Part shown: positions 54,392-62,544 of the stretch, in pieces
Layout: every line of letters starts with the position of its first letter
How positions within the stretch are numbered: position 1 is the first letter of the stretch
Source: Janibacter sp. HTCC2649
GTDB taxonomy: Bacteria > Actinomycetota > Actinomycetes > Actinomycetales > Dermatophilaceae
Reading direction: 5' to 3'
Assembly: GCF_000152705.1 (NCBI RefSeq)
Contig: NZ_CH672413.1
Span: 496,001 to 560,000 of the forward strand
Length of the DNA stretch: 64,000 nucleotides
Notes under the pieces: model-generated
The model's input: only the letters and a program-made list of their open reading frames with translations
Told to the model about the DNA's origin: nothing
Database searches by the model: none
Position numbers and translations under genes: made by a program

Positions 54392-54858
54392 CCGAGTCGG
54401 CAGCACCGACCACGACCGCGCCAGAGACCGGTGGCACTGGCCCGGGACACCGCTCGGTCACGTTGACGCGCACCAGCCACGGGGAGTTCGACGTGACGAA
54501 TGCGCGCGGCGGCACCATCCACATCGGGACGGGCGAGTCCGACGACTTCACGCCGGTCGAGCTCCTGCTCACCGCCATCGCCGGGTGCAGCGCCGTTGAC
54601 GTCGACTTCATCACGGCCAAGCGCGCCGAGCCGACCGAGTTCACCGTCGTGAGTGAAGGCGTGAAGACCAAGAGTGCCGAGAAGGGCAATCACATGGAGG
54701 ACCTCGAGGTGACCTTCCGGGTGCGCTTCCCCGAGGGCCCCGAGGGCGACAAGGCGCGCGAGATGCTGCCTCGCTCGATTGCCCAGTCGCGTGACCGCCT
54801 GTGCACGGTCTCGCGCACCGTGCAGCTCGGCACCCCGATCACGATGGTCGAGGACTGA
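54388..54858 (+). CDS. OsmC-family protein
   Basis: A 156-residue OsmC/Ohr-fold protein. The family cysteines are present in ELLLTAIAGCSAVDVD and DRLCTVSRTV. OsmC proteins reduce organic hydroperoxides using thiols. GGAG (54378-54381) lies six bases before ATG 54388, which overlaps the DUF1697 stop; ATG 54376 is an alternative start. It is followed by a Sua5/YciO gene after three bases. Confidence 0.87.
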   Translation: MTESAAPTTTAPETGGTGPGHRSVTLTRTSHGEFDVTNARGGTIHIGTGESDDFTPVELLLTAIAGCSAVDVDFITAKRAEPTEFTVVSEGVKTKSAEKGNHMEDLEVTFRVRFPEGPEGDKAREMLPRSIAQSRDRLCTVSRTVQLGTPITMVED

Positions 54859-54861
54859 TCG

Positions 54862-55485
54862 ATGGCCCGCTACCTGGACGTCCACCCGGTTGACCCGCAG
54901 CCGCGCTCGATCAAGCAGGCCGTCGACACGCTGCGCGAGGGCGGGCTGATCGCCTACCCGACCGACTCCGGCTATGCCCTGGGTGCTGCCCTCGGCAACC
55001 AGTCGGCCAAGGACCGCATCCGCGACATCCGCAAGCTGGACGACAAGCACCACTACACGCTGGTGTGCGCCGACTTCGCCCAGCTCGGACACTTCGTCCA
55101 CGTCGACAACGCCGTGTTCCGTGCGGTCAAGGCGTCCACGCCCGGGCCCTACACGTTCATCCTCCCGGCGACCGGCGAGGTGCCGCGCCGGGTGCTGCAC
55201 CCCAAGAAGAAGACCGTCGGGGTGCGCATCCCCGAGCACCCCGTCGTCCAGGCGTTGCTCGCCGAGCTGGGTGAGCCGATGCTGACGTCCACCCTGATCC
55301 TTCCGGGCGAGACCGAGCCGATGACCGACGGCTGGCAGGTCAAGGAAGAGCTCGACCACGTCGTCGACGTCGTCATCGACTCGGGGGAGTGCGGGACCGA
55401 GCCCACCACCGTCATCGACCTGTCCGGCGATGTCGCAGAGGTGCTCCGGGTGGGCGCTGGCGATCCGAGTCGCTTCGAGGGCTGA
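54862..55485 (+). CDS. Sua5/YciO/YrdC-type protein (threonylcarbamoyl-AMP synthase family)
   Basis: A 207-residue YrdC-fold protein starting MARYLDVHPVDPQPRSIKQAVDTLREGGLIAYPTDSGYALG. The family makes threonylcarbamoyl-adenylate for the t6A37 modification of tRNA, or, in the YciO branch, related reactions. The N-terminal DVHPxxPQPR pattern and lack of a C-terminal Sua5 domain suggest YciO, so the true t6A enzyme may be elsewhere. It is in one transcription direction with the DUF1697, OsmC and GNAT genes. Confidence 0.85.
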   Translation: MARYLDVHPVDPQPRSIKQAVDTLREGGLIAYPTDSGYALGAALGNQSAKDRIRDIRKLDDKHHYTLVCADFAQLGHFVHVDNAVFRAVKASTPGPYTFILPATGEVPRRVLHPKKKTVGVRIPEHPVVQALLAELGEPMLTSTLILPGETEPMTDGWQVKEELDHVVDVVIDSGECGTEPTTVIDLSGDVAEVLRVGAGDPSRFEG

Positions 55486-55491
55486 GTCGCG

Positions 55492-56295
55492 ATGGGGGGA
55501 CGTGATGCAGGGTCCGAGGCCGTGTTCTCGGACCTGGTCATGCAGTCGATCACGCGACACGGCGTGGCGCCGAGTCGTGGGTACGTCACGCTCGGGCACT
55601 ACGACGCCCTGATCAGCCACTACCCGCCCGAACCGGAACGCGCCTTCGTCGTGCACTGGACCCGCTCGGAACGGGATGCTGCAGAGCTTTTCGATGAGCT
55701 CACGGCATACCTGCGCGAGTCCGGAGCGCGAAGCGCGGAGTGGTGGTTCCGTGACGACTCGACGCCCGACGGGCTCGAGGAGATCGTCCTGGCCAGGGGA
55801 GCGACGACGATCGAGGACCAGGTCTGTGTGGCGCGGGCCGTGGACGAGGGGCTTCCGGAGATCGCGCCGGGCGTTCGCGTCACCGTCGTGGACGACGCCG
55901 TGGGGCTCGACGCGATGGTCGACATCGGTGTCGAGGTGTTCGGGAGTCCCGTCCCCGCAGATCGCGACGAGCTCCTAGCCGAGGTGGTCGAGGACCTGGC
56001 GCGTGCTCGCGCAGCGTGGGTCGTCGGGTGGCTCGATGGTCAACCGGTCGGACGCGCGCGCGTCGGCTTCGAGTCGAACGTGGCGCCCCTCGTCGGGGCC
56101 GCGGTGCTGCCGTCGGGTCGGCGTCGCGGTGTGTATGCCGCCATGCTCGCGGCCCGCCTCGACCTCGCCGCGATGGCCCAGTGCCACACCGCTGTGAGCA
56201 AGGCGCGACGCACCCAGTCGCTGCCGATCCTGCTGCGCGAAGGATTCGTGCCGATCGGTCACGAGCGTGCCCACCTGCTCGAGATCCCCGGGTGA
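55492..56295 (+). CDS. GNAT-family acetyltransferase
   Basis: A 267-residue protein whose C-terminal half has the acetyl-CoA fold: VGWLDGQPVGRARVGFES and AVLPSGRRRGVYAAMLAARL (the R/Q-x-x-G-x-G/A loop is degenerate), ending with LLREGFVPIGHERAHLLEI. The N-terminal half is unassigned. It probably acetylates a small amine; the substrate is unknown. A hairpin terminator follows at 56312. Confidence 0.8.
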   Translation: MGGRDAGSEAVFSDLVMQSITRHGVAPSRGYVTLGHYDALISHYPPEPERAFVVHWTRSERDAAELFDELTAYLRESGARSAEWWFRDDSTPDGLEEIVLARGATTIEDQVCVARAVDEGLPEIAPGVRVTVVDDAVGLDAMVDIGVEVFGSPVPADRDELLAEVVEDLARARAAWVVGWLDGQPVGRARVGFESNVAPLVGAAVLPSGRRRGVYAAMLAARLDLAAMAQCHTAVSKARRTQSLPILLREGFVPIGHERAHLLEIPG

Positions 56296-56311
56296 TCGAA
56301 CCCCGGACGTG

Positions 56312-56357
56312 CGTCACCCCCACCGCTACATGAGCCCCTGGACCGGTGGGGGTGACG
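56312..56357. terminator. Hairpin between convergent GNAT and nitroreductase genes
   Basis: A 14-bp perfect inverted repeat (arms CGTCACCCCCACCG, 56312-56325, and its complement at 56344-56357) with an 18-base loop. It is followed by 229 bases without a recognisable gene. Confidence 0.55.
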
Positions 56358-56476
56358 ACGGCTCGCTCGGGAGGAACCACGAGCGGGCGGGGCTGCCGGA
56401 GCGACGAACTCCCTGATCCTCGCTCCTGCAGCGTGACTGAGCCTAGGAACCCGGTGGTCAACGCAGGGTTCGGCCA

Positions 56477-56508
56477 GGGTCAAGAGTTGGTATGCCGGGT
56501 CAAGAGTT
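56477..56508. repeat. Pair of 12-bp direct repeats
   Basis: GGGTCAAGAGTT occurs at 56477-56488 and 56497-56508, 20 bases apart, with a GTATGCCG octamer between them. It lies in the intergenic stretch 56358-56586, where no gene or promoter was identified. Confidence 0.7.
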
Positions 56509-56586
56509 TGTGAGTGCGCGACGCGTTGTCGGGTCGCGAGTCTTGTCCCTGGCCGGGGCATCGCCATGGCTTGGGGATGGTGCTGG

Positions 56587-57114
56587 TCAAGTACCCGTGG
56601 GTGACGCGAGGATGAAGACGCGAACACGTCGCCGCCCAGCGATGCGCGAGCGATAGTTGCCGTAGCCCGGATAGAAGGTCGAGGCTGCGCGGAAGACTTC
56701 GTCGGCCTCTTCGGGGGTGGCCGCGCGCGCCACGACGGCTGCTGAGATGCCGCGGTAGGTCAGGGTTGCCCGCGGATTCGCCTCGAGGTTGAGGACCCAC
56801 GCCGGCGTCAGCTCCTGACCGAAGTTGGTGCCGATGAGGGCCAGGTCGCCTCCGTGGGGCGTCGCGATGAGGTGGCTTGCCCGTGGCGTGCCGGATCGGC
56901 GACCCGTCGTCGTCAGGCTGAGGACGGCCAACCCACTGAGCAGGCTCGGCGCGCTGTGTCGGCCATGGGTGAGGCGACCGATGCCGGTATCGAGGTGACG
57001 AAGCGTGTGCGAGAACAGCCAGGCCCCGGGTCGAGAGCCGGCGAACCGGCGCACGCCCCGCTGCGCGACGTTGGCCTTGGCGTGGTGGTAGGCCAGATCC
57101 TGTGCCAGTCCCAT
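56587..57114 (-). CDS. Deazaflavin-dependent (F420) nitroreductase-family protein
   Basis: A 175-residue protein of the DUF385/Ddn split-barrel family, recognised by LSLTTTGRRSGTPRASHLIATPHGGDLALIGTNFGQELTPAWVLNLEANPRATL. Relatives use reduced F420 to reduce quinones or nitro compounds. The start was placed at the ATG ending at 57112, which lies inside a palindrome shared with the divergent small gene. An upstream frame runs antisense through that gene and was rejected. Confidence 0.87.
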   Translation of the reverse strand: MGLAQDLAYHHAKANVAQRGVRRFAGSRPGAWLFSHTLRHLDTGIGRLTHGRHSAPSLLSGLAVLSLTTTGRRSGTPRASHLIATPHGGDLALIGTNFGQELTPAWVLNLEANPRATLTYRGISAAVVARAATPEEADEVFRAASTFYPGYGNYRSRIAGRRRVRVFILASPTGT

Positions 57115-57130
57115 ATCGTTGACGATATGG
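57111..57130. promoter_or_regulatory. Palindromic divergent promoter/start site
   Basis: CCATATCGTTGACGATATGG is a near-perfect palindrome (9-bp arms, two-base centre). Each arm contains an ATG start codon (plus strand 57127, minus strand 57114) and the opposite arm supplies TATCGT seven bases before it, the spacing of a leaderless -10 box. A dimeric repressor bound here would block both genes. Confidence 0.6.
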
Positions 57131-57255
57131 CTGATCTGACCGAACCGTGCCCCAATTGCGGCCAGTTGATGCGCTGGGAGACCTCCCACGAACGGTGCGA
57201 CGGGTGTGGCTACATCCGTCCGTGCTGCGAGGGCGCGCCTTGCCCGATTCCCTGA
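57127..57255 (+). CDS. Small zinc-ribbon protein (42 residues)
   Basis: The 42-residue frame starting at ATG 57127 reads MADLTEPCPNCGQLMRW and continues with CDGCG and CCEGAPC. Seven cysteines (8, 11, 24, 27, 33, 34, 39) include two CxxC knuckles, so a structural zinc or iron site is very likely. It is the first gene of a five-gene overlapping cassette and overlaps the next gene by 16 bases. I know no named family for it. Confidence 0.72.
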   Translation: MADLTEPCPNCGQLMRWETSHERCDGCGYIRPCCEGAPCPIP

Positions 57256-58115
57256 GCGGACGCCTGGCCGAACGACTGAGCCCGGCCCAGCGAGAGCGCG
57301 TGGGGGAGTGGTTGCCCGGGGCCGTGTTCGTCCGTGACCACAGCTGGGGCCTGACGGGAACGGTCGTTCTCGAAGCCGTCGTCGGCCCGGACAGGGTGAT
57401 CATCAAGGCTGCCGACGAGAGTGACGGCCACCTCGCGCGAGAGCTGCGGGCACATCGTGAGTGGCTCGGGCCGTGGGTCGCAGCGGGCCGGGCACCGCAG
57501 CTGCTCCACGCGGATGGTGACGCGAGGGTGCTCGTCACGCAGTTCATCCCTGGCGAGCTGGTCGAGGGGAAGGCAGCCGAGCGCGAGATCGAGACCTATC
57601 GACAGGCGGGAGCGCTCCTGGCTGCACTCCACGGTCAGCTCGAGGTCGCCGACGAGGGCTACTGGAAGCAGGAACAGCTCGGCGCGCTGGGCTGGCTCGA
57701 CAAGGAGCACCGCATCGACGCCGAGATCGAGACGCGACTGCGGAGCATCGTCGGGTCATGGCCCACACCGGTCAGCGTCCTCGTGCCGACCCACGGGGAC
57801 TGGCAGCCACGCAACTGGGTGACCCACGAAGGGGTGGTGTCGGCCATCGACTTCGGACGCGCCGCCCTGCGACCGGCATACACCGATCTCTCACGGTTGT
57901 CGGCACAGCAGTTTCTCCGCGATCCACGACTGGAGGACGCCTTCCTCGAAGGCTATGGATCGGATCCGCGCGACCCCGAGGGCTGGCAGCGGCAACGGAT
58001 CCGTGAGGCCATCGGAACGGCAGTGTGGGCTCACCAGGTGGGCGACGCCGACTTCGAGGCCCAGGGGCATCGCATGCTGGCTGCAGCACTCGCCGACGAA
58101 GGGAAGCTGGCATGA
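57240..58115 (+). CDS. Aminoglycoside phosphotransferase/choline kinase-like protein
   Basis: A 291-residue kinase-fold protein started at TTG 57240, with GAGGG six bases before it. VIIKAADESDG carries the ATP-binding lysine, VPTHGDWQPRNW is the catalytic loop (HGDxxxxN) and AIDFGRAALRP holds the metal-binding Asp. Members phosphorylate small alcohols or antibiotics, and the substrate is unknown. An in-frame GTG at 57300 is an alternative start. It overlaps both neighbours in the cassette. Confidence 0.83.
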   Translation: MPDSLSGRLAERLSPAQRERVGEWLPGAVFVRDHSWGLTGTVVLEAVVGPDRVIIKAADESDGHLARELRAHREWLGPWVAAGRAPQLLHADGDARVLVTQFIPGELVEGKAAEREIETYRQAGALLAALHGQLEVADEGYWKQEQLGALGWLDKEHRIDAEIETRLRSIVGSWPTPVSVLVPTHGDWQPRNWVTHEGVVSAIDFGRAALRPAYTDLSRLSAQQFLRDPRLEDAFLEGYGSDPRDPEGWQRQRIREAIGTAVWAHQVGDADFEAQGHRMLAAALADEGKLA

Positions 58116-58423
58116 CCATCCGGGGCGACGCCGCAGCAGCCGAACCGGTTGAGGTCAGTGCCTTGGCCATCAACGTCAACGTTCCAGAAGCGTTGCAGTG
58201 GAACGACTCTCGACGCGGCGAGGAGTTCATCCTCTCCACCCTCAACATCCGGCTGCTCCCTGACGGGCACGTCGCAGCGAAGGCCTATGGCCGACCCGTG
58301 GCCGGGGGAAGAGGTGGCTACACGTCCTTCCGAGTGCCGGACCGCCCCGAGCCGGTGGACCTCATCGACGCGGCGGCCACGCGCGCCAGTGAGCTGTGGG
58401 CGACTCACCAGGGGCTGCAGTGA
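58112..58423 (+). CDS. Conserved-looking protein of unknown function
   Basis: A 103-residue soluble protein starting MTIRGDAAAAEPVEVSALAINVNVPEALQWNDSRRGEEFIL. I do not recognise a domain. It overlaps the kinase gene before it and the methyltransferase gene after it by four bases each, so it belongs to the cassette and is almost certainly expressed. Composition is like its neighbours. Confidence 0.7.
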   Translation: MTIRGDAAAAEPVEVSALAINVNVPEALQWNDSRRGEEFILSTLNIRLLPDGHVAAKAYGRPVAGGRGGYTSFRVPDRPEPVDLIDAAATRASELWATHQGLQ

Positions 58424-59235
58424 CTGCCATGGCGGGGGAGCCCGACCGCTACACCCACGGGCACGAGCGGGCGACTCTTGCCTCTCACGGCAAGCGCACG
58501 GCCGAGAACTCCTGTGGCTACCTCTTGCCCGTTCTCGAAGCGGGGATGCGCGTTCTCGATGTCGGTTGTGGTCCGGGCACGATCACCCTCGACCTGGCGG
58601 CCATCGTGGCGCCGGGTGAGGTCGTGGGGATCGAACCCGTCGAGGATCCTCTCGATGTCGCTCGCGAAGCGGCCACGCGTCGTGGGGACACCACGACGCG
58701 CTTCGAGCTCGCTGATGTGTACGCCCTGCCCCATGACGACGACTCGTTCGATGTCGTGCACGCCCATCAGGTCCTGCAGCACCTCACCGATCCGGTGCGT
58801 GCGCTGCACGAGATGGCGAGGGTGTGTCGACCGGGCGGCTGGATCGCTGTCCGGGATGCCGACTACGCCGCGATGTCCTGGTTCCCGGAGGTCCCTGAGC
58901 TCGAGGACTGGCGCTCCCTCTATCGGCAGGTGGCCCGAGGCAACGGCGCGGAGCCGGATGCTGCTCGACGCCTGCGCGGATGGGTGCAGGCTGCCGAACT
59001 CGACGATGTCCGGCTCACGACCAGTGTCTGGACCTACGCCGACGAACCGACCTGCCGTTGGTGGGGCGAGAGCCAGGCCGAGCGTGTCAGTGGGCCGATC
59101 TTTGCGGGGCAAGCTGCCGAACAGGGCGTCGACGCAGGCGAACTCGCTCGAATCGCGGAGGGGTGGCGGGCCTGGGGCTCTGCTCCTGACGCATGGTTCG
59201 CGATCCTGCATGGCGAAGTTCTGGCGCATCCGTGA
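58420..59235 (+). CDS. Class I SAM-dependent methyltransferase
   Basis: A 271-residue methyltransferase. Motif I DVGCGPGTITLDLA (about 46-59), VVGIEPVEDPLDVAR, the acidic ADVYALPHDDDSFDVVHAHQVLQHL and a RPGGW motif place it in the UbiE/COQ5-like group. GTG 58420 overlaps the previous stop; ATG 58429 is possible. The methyl acceptor is unknown. Confidence 0.87.
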   Translation: MTAMAGEPDRYTHGHERATLASHGKRTAENSCGYLLPVLEAGMRVLDVGCGPGTITLDLAAIVAPGEVVGIEPVEDPLDVAREAATRRGDTTTRFELADVYALPHDDDSFDVVHAHQVLQHLTDPVRALHEMARVCRPGGWIAVRDADYAAMSWFPEVPELEDWRSLYRQVARGNGAEPDAARRLRGWVQAAELDDVRLTTSVWTYADEPTCRWWGESQAERVSGPIFAGQAAEQGVDAGELARIAEGWRAWGSAPDAWFAILHGEVLAHP

Positions 59236-59828
59236 CGATCCGCCGGGCCACCATCGATGACCTTGACGCCATGCGCCGGGTCTGCCTGCTCACCGGCGAC
59301 AGCGGAGCGGATGCGACGGGTCGTTGGTCCGACGACGGCCTCATCCCGGACGTCTACCTCGAGCCGTACCTTCGTTACCCCGATGGGCTCGCGTGGGTGG
59401 TGGATGTAGGCGCCGGCCCCATCGGGTACGTCATCGCTGTCGCCGACACCGCCGACTTCGTTGCATGGTGGAACCGCTCGTGGGTCGGTGAGTTCGTGAC
59501 CCGACACGGTCGCACGACCGATCACGATGACGAGAAGTGGTTGTTCACAGGGGGAGTGCATCCGGACCTGATGCTCGCGTCCGCGGAGAACACGGGGTAT
59601 GCCGCGCACCTGCACATCGATCTTCTCCCGCAGGCACAGGGCCGCGGCCTCGGCCGAGAGCTCTTGCGCACGCTGGGCAGGGAGCTGGACCATCGCGGCG
59701 TTCCCGGCGTCCACCTCAGGGTGGGTGAGGCCAATGTCGGCGCGGCGGCGTTCTATCGGCGGCTGGGGTTCGACTCACCGGAGCCCTACGTGATGACATC
59801 GCCGTCGTCGCGGCTTGCACGAGCCTGA
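59232..59828 (+). CDS. GNAT-family acetyltransferase
   Basis: A 198-residue acetyltransferase starting MTIRRATIDDLDAMRRVCLLTG. The acetyl-CoA loop is LLPQAQGRGLGRELL, with LRVGEANVGAAAFYRRLGF after it. GTG 59232 overlaps the methyltransferase stop. It closes the five-gene cassette, giving a kinase, a methyltransferase and an acetyltransferase under one message, all enzyme types that modify small molecules. Confidence 0.87.
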   Translation: MTIRRATIDDLDAMRRVCLLTGDSGADATGRWSDDGLIPDVYLEPYLRYPDGLAWVVDVGAGPIGYVIAVADTADFVAWWNRSWVGEFVTRHGRTTDHDDEKWLFTGGVHPDLMLASAENTGYAAHLHIDLLPQAQGRGLGRELLRTLGRELDHRGVPGVHLRVGEANVGAAAFYRRLGFDSPEPYVMTSPSSRLARA

Positions 59829-59890
59829 ACTGGCCGGCAGAGGCTGACTCGCGACCACACGCGGTGCCACGTGGCGCAAGGACTTCGACC

Positions 59891-60988
59891 TCAACTTCGC
59901 CCGGCTGTGACGGACGGTGCGATGGGAAGGTGGACCGTCACGGACAGTCCACCTTCATCCCTGGGGATCAGCGTCAACACCCCGTCGTGGGCTCGCACGA
60001 TGCTCTGGACAATGGCCAGGCCGAGCCCGACGCCCGCGTGATCGCTGCGGATGCGCTGGCTGCCACGATGGAACGGCTCGACGATGGTGGACACCAGTTG
60101 CGGTGAGAGCCTGACGCCGGTGTTGTCCACCGTGAGGACGGCCTGTCCTGCCTCCACCCCGGTCATGACCCTGATGGTCCCTGCCTCAGCCAGGTTGTGG
60201 ACGATCGCGTTGTGCACGAGGTTCGTCGTCATCTGCAGCAACAGGGCATGGGACCCGAGAGCGGGGGAGTAGATCGCCTCGGTCTCGATGTCGATGCCGC
60301 GTGCCTCGGCCATGGGCAGCAGGGTCTCGGTGGCCTCCTCTGCCATGAGGGACAGATCGACCCGTTCGCGTGTGAACGATCTCTGGTCGGCGCGGCTGAG
60401 AAGGAGCAGCGCTTCGGTGAGATCGATGGCCCGGGCGTTGACGAAGCGGAGACGCTCGACGAGTTCGCCGGCGTCCCGGTCAGGGTCGGTTCGTGCCACG
60501 TCGAGAAGGGTCTGGGTGATGGCCAGGGGAGTGCGCAGCTCATGTGAGGCATTCGCCGCGAATCTCTGCTGTTCGAGGATGTGCTCCTCGAGCCGGGCAA
60601 GCATCGTGTCGAAGGCGTCGGCGAGCTCTCGGAATTCGTCCTGACGACCTTCCAACTGGATCCGGTGGGAGAGGGAACCGTCGGCGGCCAGGCGGGTGGC
60701 TCGCGTGATGCGAGACAGGGGAGCCAGCATCTGGCCCGCAAGAATCCATCCACCCACGAGGCCCAGCACGAGCAGGGCGGCCATGGCCCACGCGGCTTTC
60801 GGCACGAAGGCGCGCTGGAGGTCTCCGCGATTGGGGATGAACCTGCCGGGCCCCGGTCCCAGGCTCGGTCCCGACGTCACGTCGGGCACGTATCGCAGCA
60901 GGAAGACCCACACGACAGCAAGGAGCAGGGCGCCCGCGACCATGAGGAAACCGGCGTAGCTGAGCGTGAGCTTGAGGCGAACAGTCAT
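59891..60988 (-). CDS. Sensor histidine kinase
   Basis: A 365-residue kinase. Two transmembrane helices (about 11-32 and 67-84) flank a short extracytoplasmic loop of about 35 residues; HAMP follows, then HisKA with H149 in ANASHELRTPLA and HATPase_c with GVGLGLAIVQSIV. The short sensor loop suggests detection of a membrane or envelope signal, as in intramembrane-sensing or VanS-like kinases. ATG 60988 lies ten bases after its response regulator gene. Confidence 0.88.
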   Translation of the reverse strand: MTVRLKLTLSYAGFLMVAGALLLAVVWVFLLRYVPDVTSGPSLGPGPGRFIPNRGDLQRAFVPKAAWAMAALLVLGLVGGWILAGQMLAPLSRITRATRLAADGSLSHRIQLEGRQDEFRELADAFDTMLARLEEHILEQQRFAANASHELRTPLAITQTLLDVARTDPDRDAGELVERLRFVNARAIDLTEALLLLSRADQRSFTRERVDLSLMAEEATETLLPMAEARGIDIETEAIYSPALGSHALLLQMTTNLVHNAIVHNLAEAGTIRVMTGVEAGQAVLTVDNTGVRLSPQLVSTIVEPFHRGSQRIRSDHAGVGLGLAIVQSIVRAHDGVLTLIPRDEGGLSVTVHLPIAPSVTAGRS

Positions 60989-60998
60989 CCCGGGTTCC

Positions 60999-61694
<696 letters not shown>

Positions 61695-61701
61695 GCCGTC
61701 G

Positions 61702-61707
61702 ATGCTA
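61702..61707 (-). promoter_or_regulatory. -10 box of the response regulator-kinase operon
   Basis: TAGCAT on the minus strand (61707-61702) lies seven bases before the ATG at 61694. A CGATATCG palindrome about 11 bases further upstream could be a regulator contact. Confidence 0.4.
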
Positions 61708-61781
61708 GGGCTGTCGCGATATCGCAGACGTATGGAAAACGGCATACGCGGTGGCAACGACCCGCAACCTTGACTGACGTC

Positions 61782-62462
61782 GTGACCTACAGCAACGCAG
61801 TGCGGACCCTGAACACACGACGTCGGACGGAGTGGATCCAGGGCGGCGCCCTGCTGGCCGTCCTCACGGTGATGGTCGCGGTCGTCGGGCACGAGTGGCT
61901 CACGAACTCGTCCTCGACGTCGGCACCGCCACTGACTGTGTCAATTTCGGGGACCTCCGTGTCGGCGCCCAGCCCGCTCGCCTCACAGAGGGTGCAGCAG
62001 CCCGCAGGTCTTGGAGCCACAGGTGAAGTGCCCGAAGGCGTGACGGTCTTCACCGACGGGGTTCCGGCGGTGACCAACCTCGATCCCGAGCTGCTGGCTG
62101 CCCTGCGTCGAGCGGCGACCGCAGGCAAGGCCCACGGACATGAGTTCGTCGTCAACAGCGGCTGGCGCTCGCCGGACCACCAGGCACAGCTCCTGCGAGA
62201 GGCGATCTCGAAGTACGGCTCGGAGAGGGAGGCCGCTCGGTGGGTGGCCACGCCCGAGACCTCGGCCCACGTGGCGGGGGAGGCGGTGGACCTCGGGCCC
62301 GCCGCGTCGGCGGGGTGGCTGGCCAGAAACGGTGCTCGCCACGGGCTCTGCCAGATCTACCGGACCGAGCCGTGGCACTTCGAGCTGCGTCCGGACGCCG
62401 TCGATGACGGGTGTCCCAGGATGTATGCCGATCCGACGAAGGATCCGAGGATGCGGGGGTGA
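61782..62462 (+). CDS. VanY-type D-alanyl-D-alanine carboxypeptidase (peptidase M15B)
   Basis: A 226-residue exported protein with a transmembrane/signal-anchor helix (about 22-40). The zinc peptidase domain has NSGWRSPDHQAQLL, SAHVAGEAVDLG (the SxHxxGxAxD motif) and EPWHFEL. It removes the terminal D-Ala from peptidoglycan stem peptides. GTG 61782 was used; TTG 61770 is in frame. It is divergent from a two-component system and followed 83 bases later by mraY, a setting that recalls glycopeptide-resistance loci. Confidence 0.85.
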   Translation: MTYSNAVRTLNTRRRTEWIQGGALLAVLTVMVAVVGHEWLTNSSSTSAPPLTVSISGTSVSAPSPLASQRVQQPAGLGATGEVPEGVTVFTDGVPAVTNLDPELLAALRRAATAGKAHGHEFVVNSGWRSPDHQAQLLREAISKYGSEREAARWVATPETSAHVAGEAVDLGPAASAGWLARNGARHGLCQIYRTEPWHFELRPDAVDDGCPRMYADPTKDPRMRG

Positions 62463-62544
62463 GTCACGGGCGCGTGTCGATGCCCGGCTAGCGGGTGTGC
62501 CTCCTCCAGACTTGCCTGCACATCGAACTTTCTCGGAGGGAATC

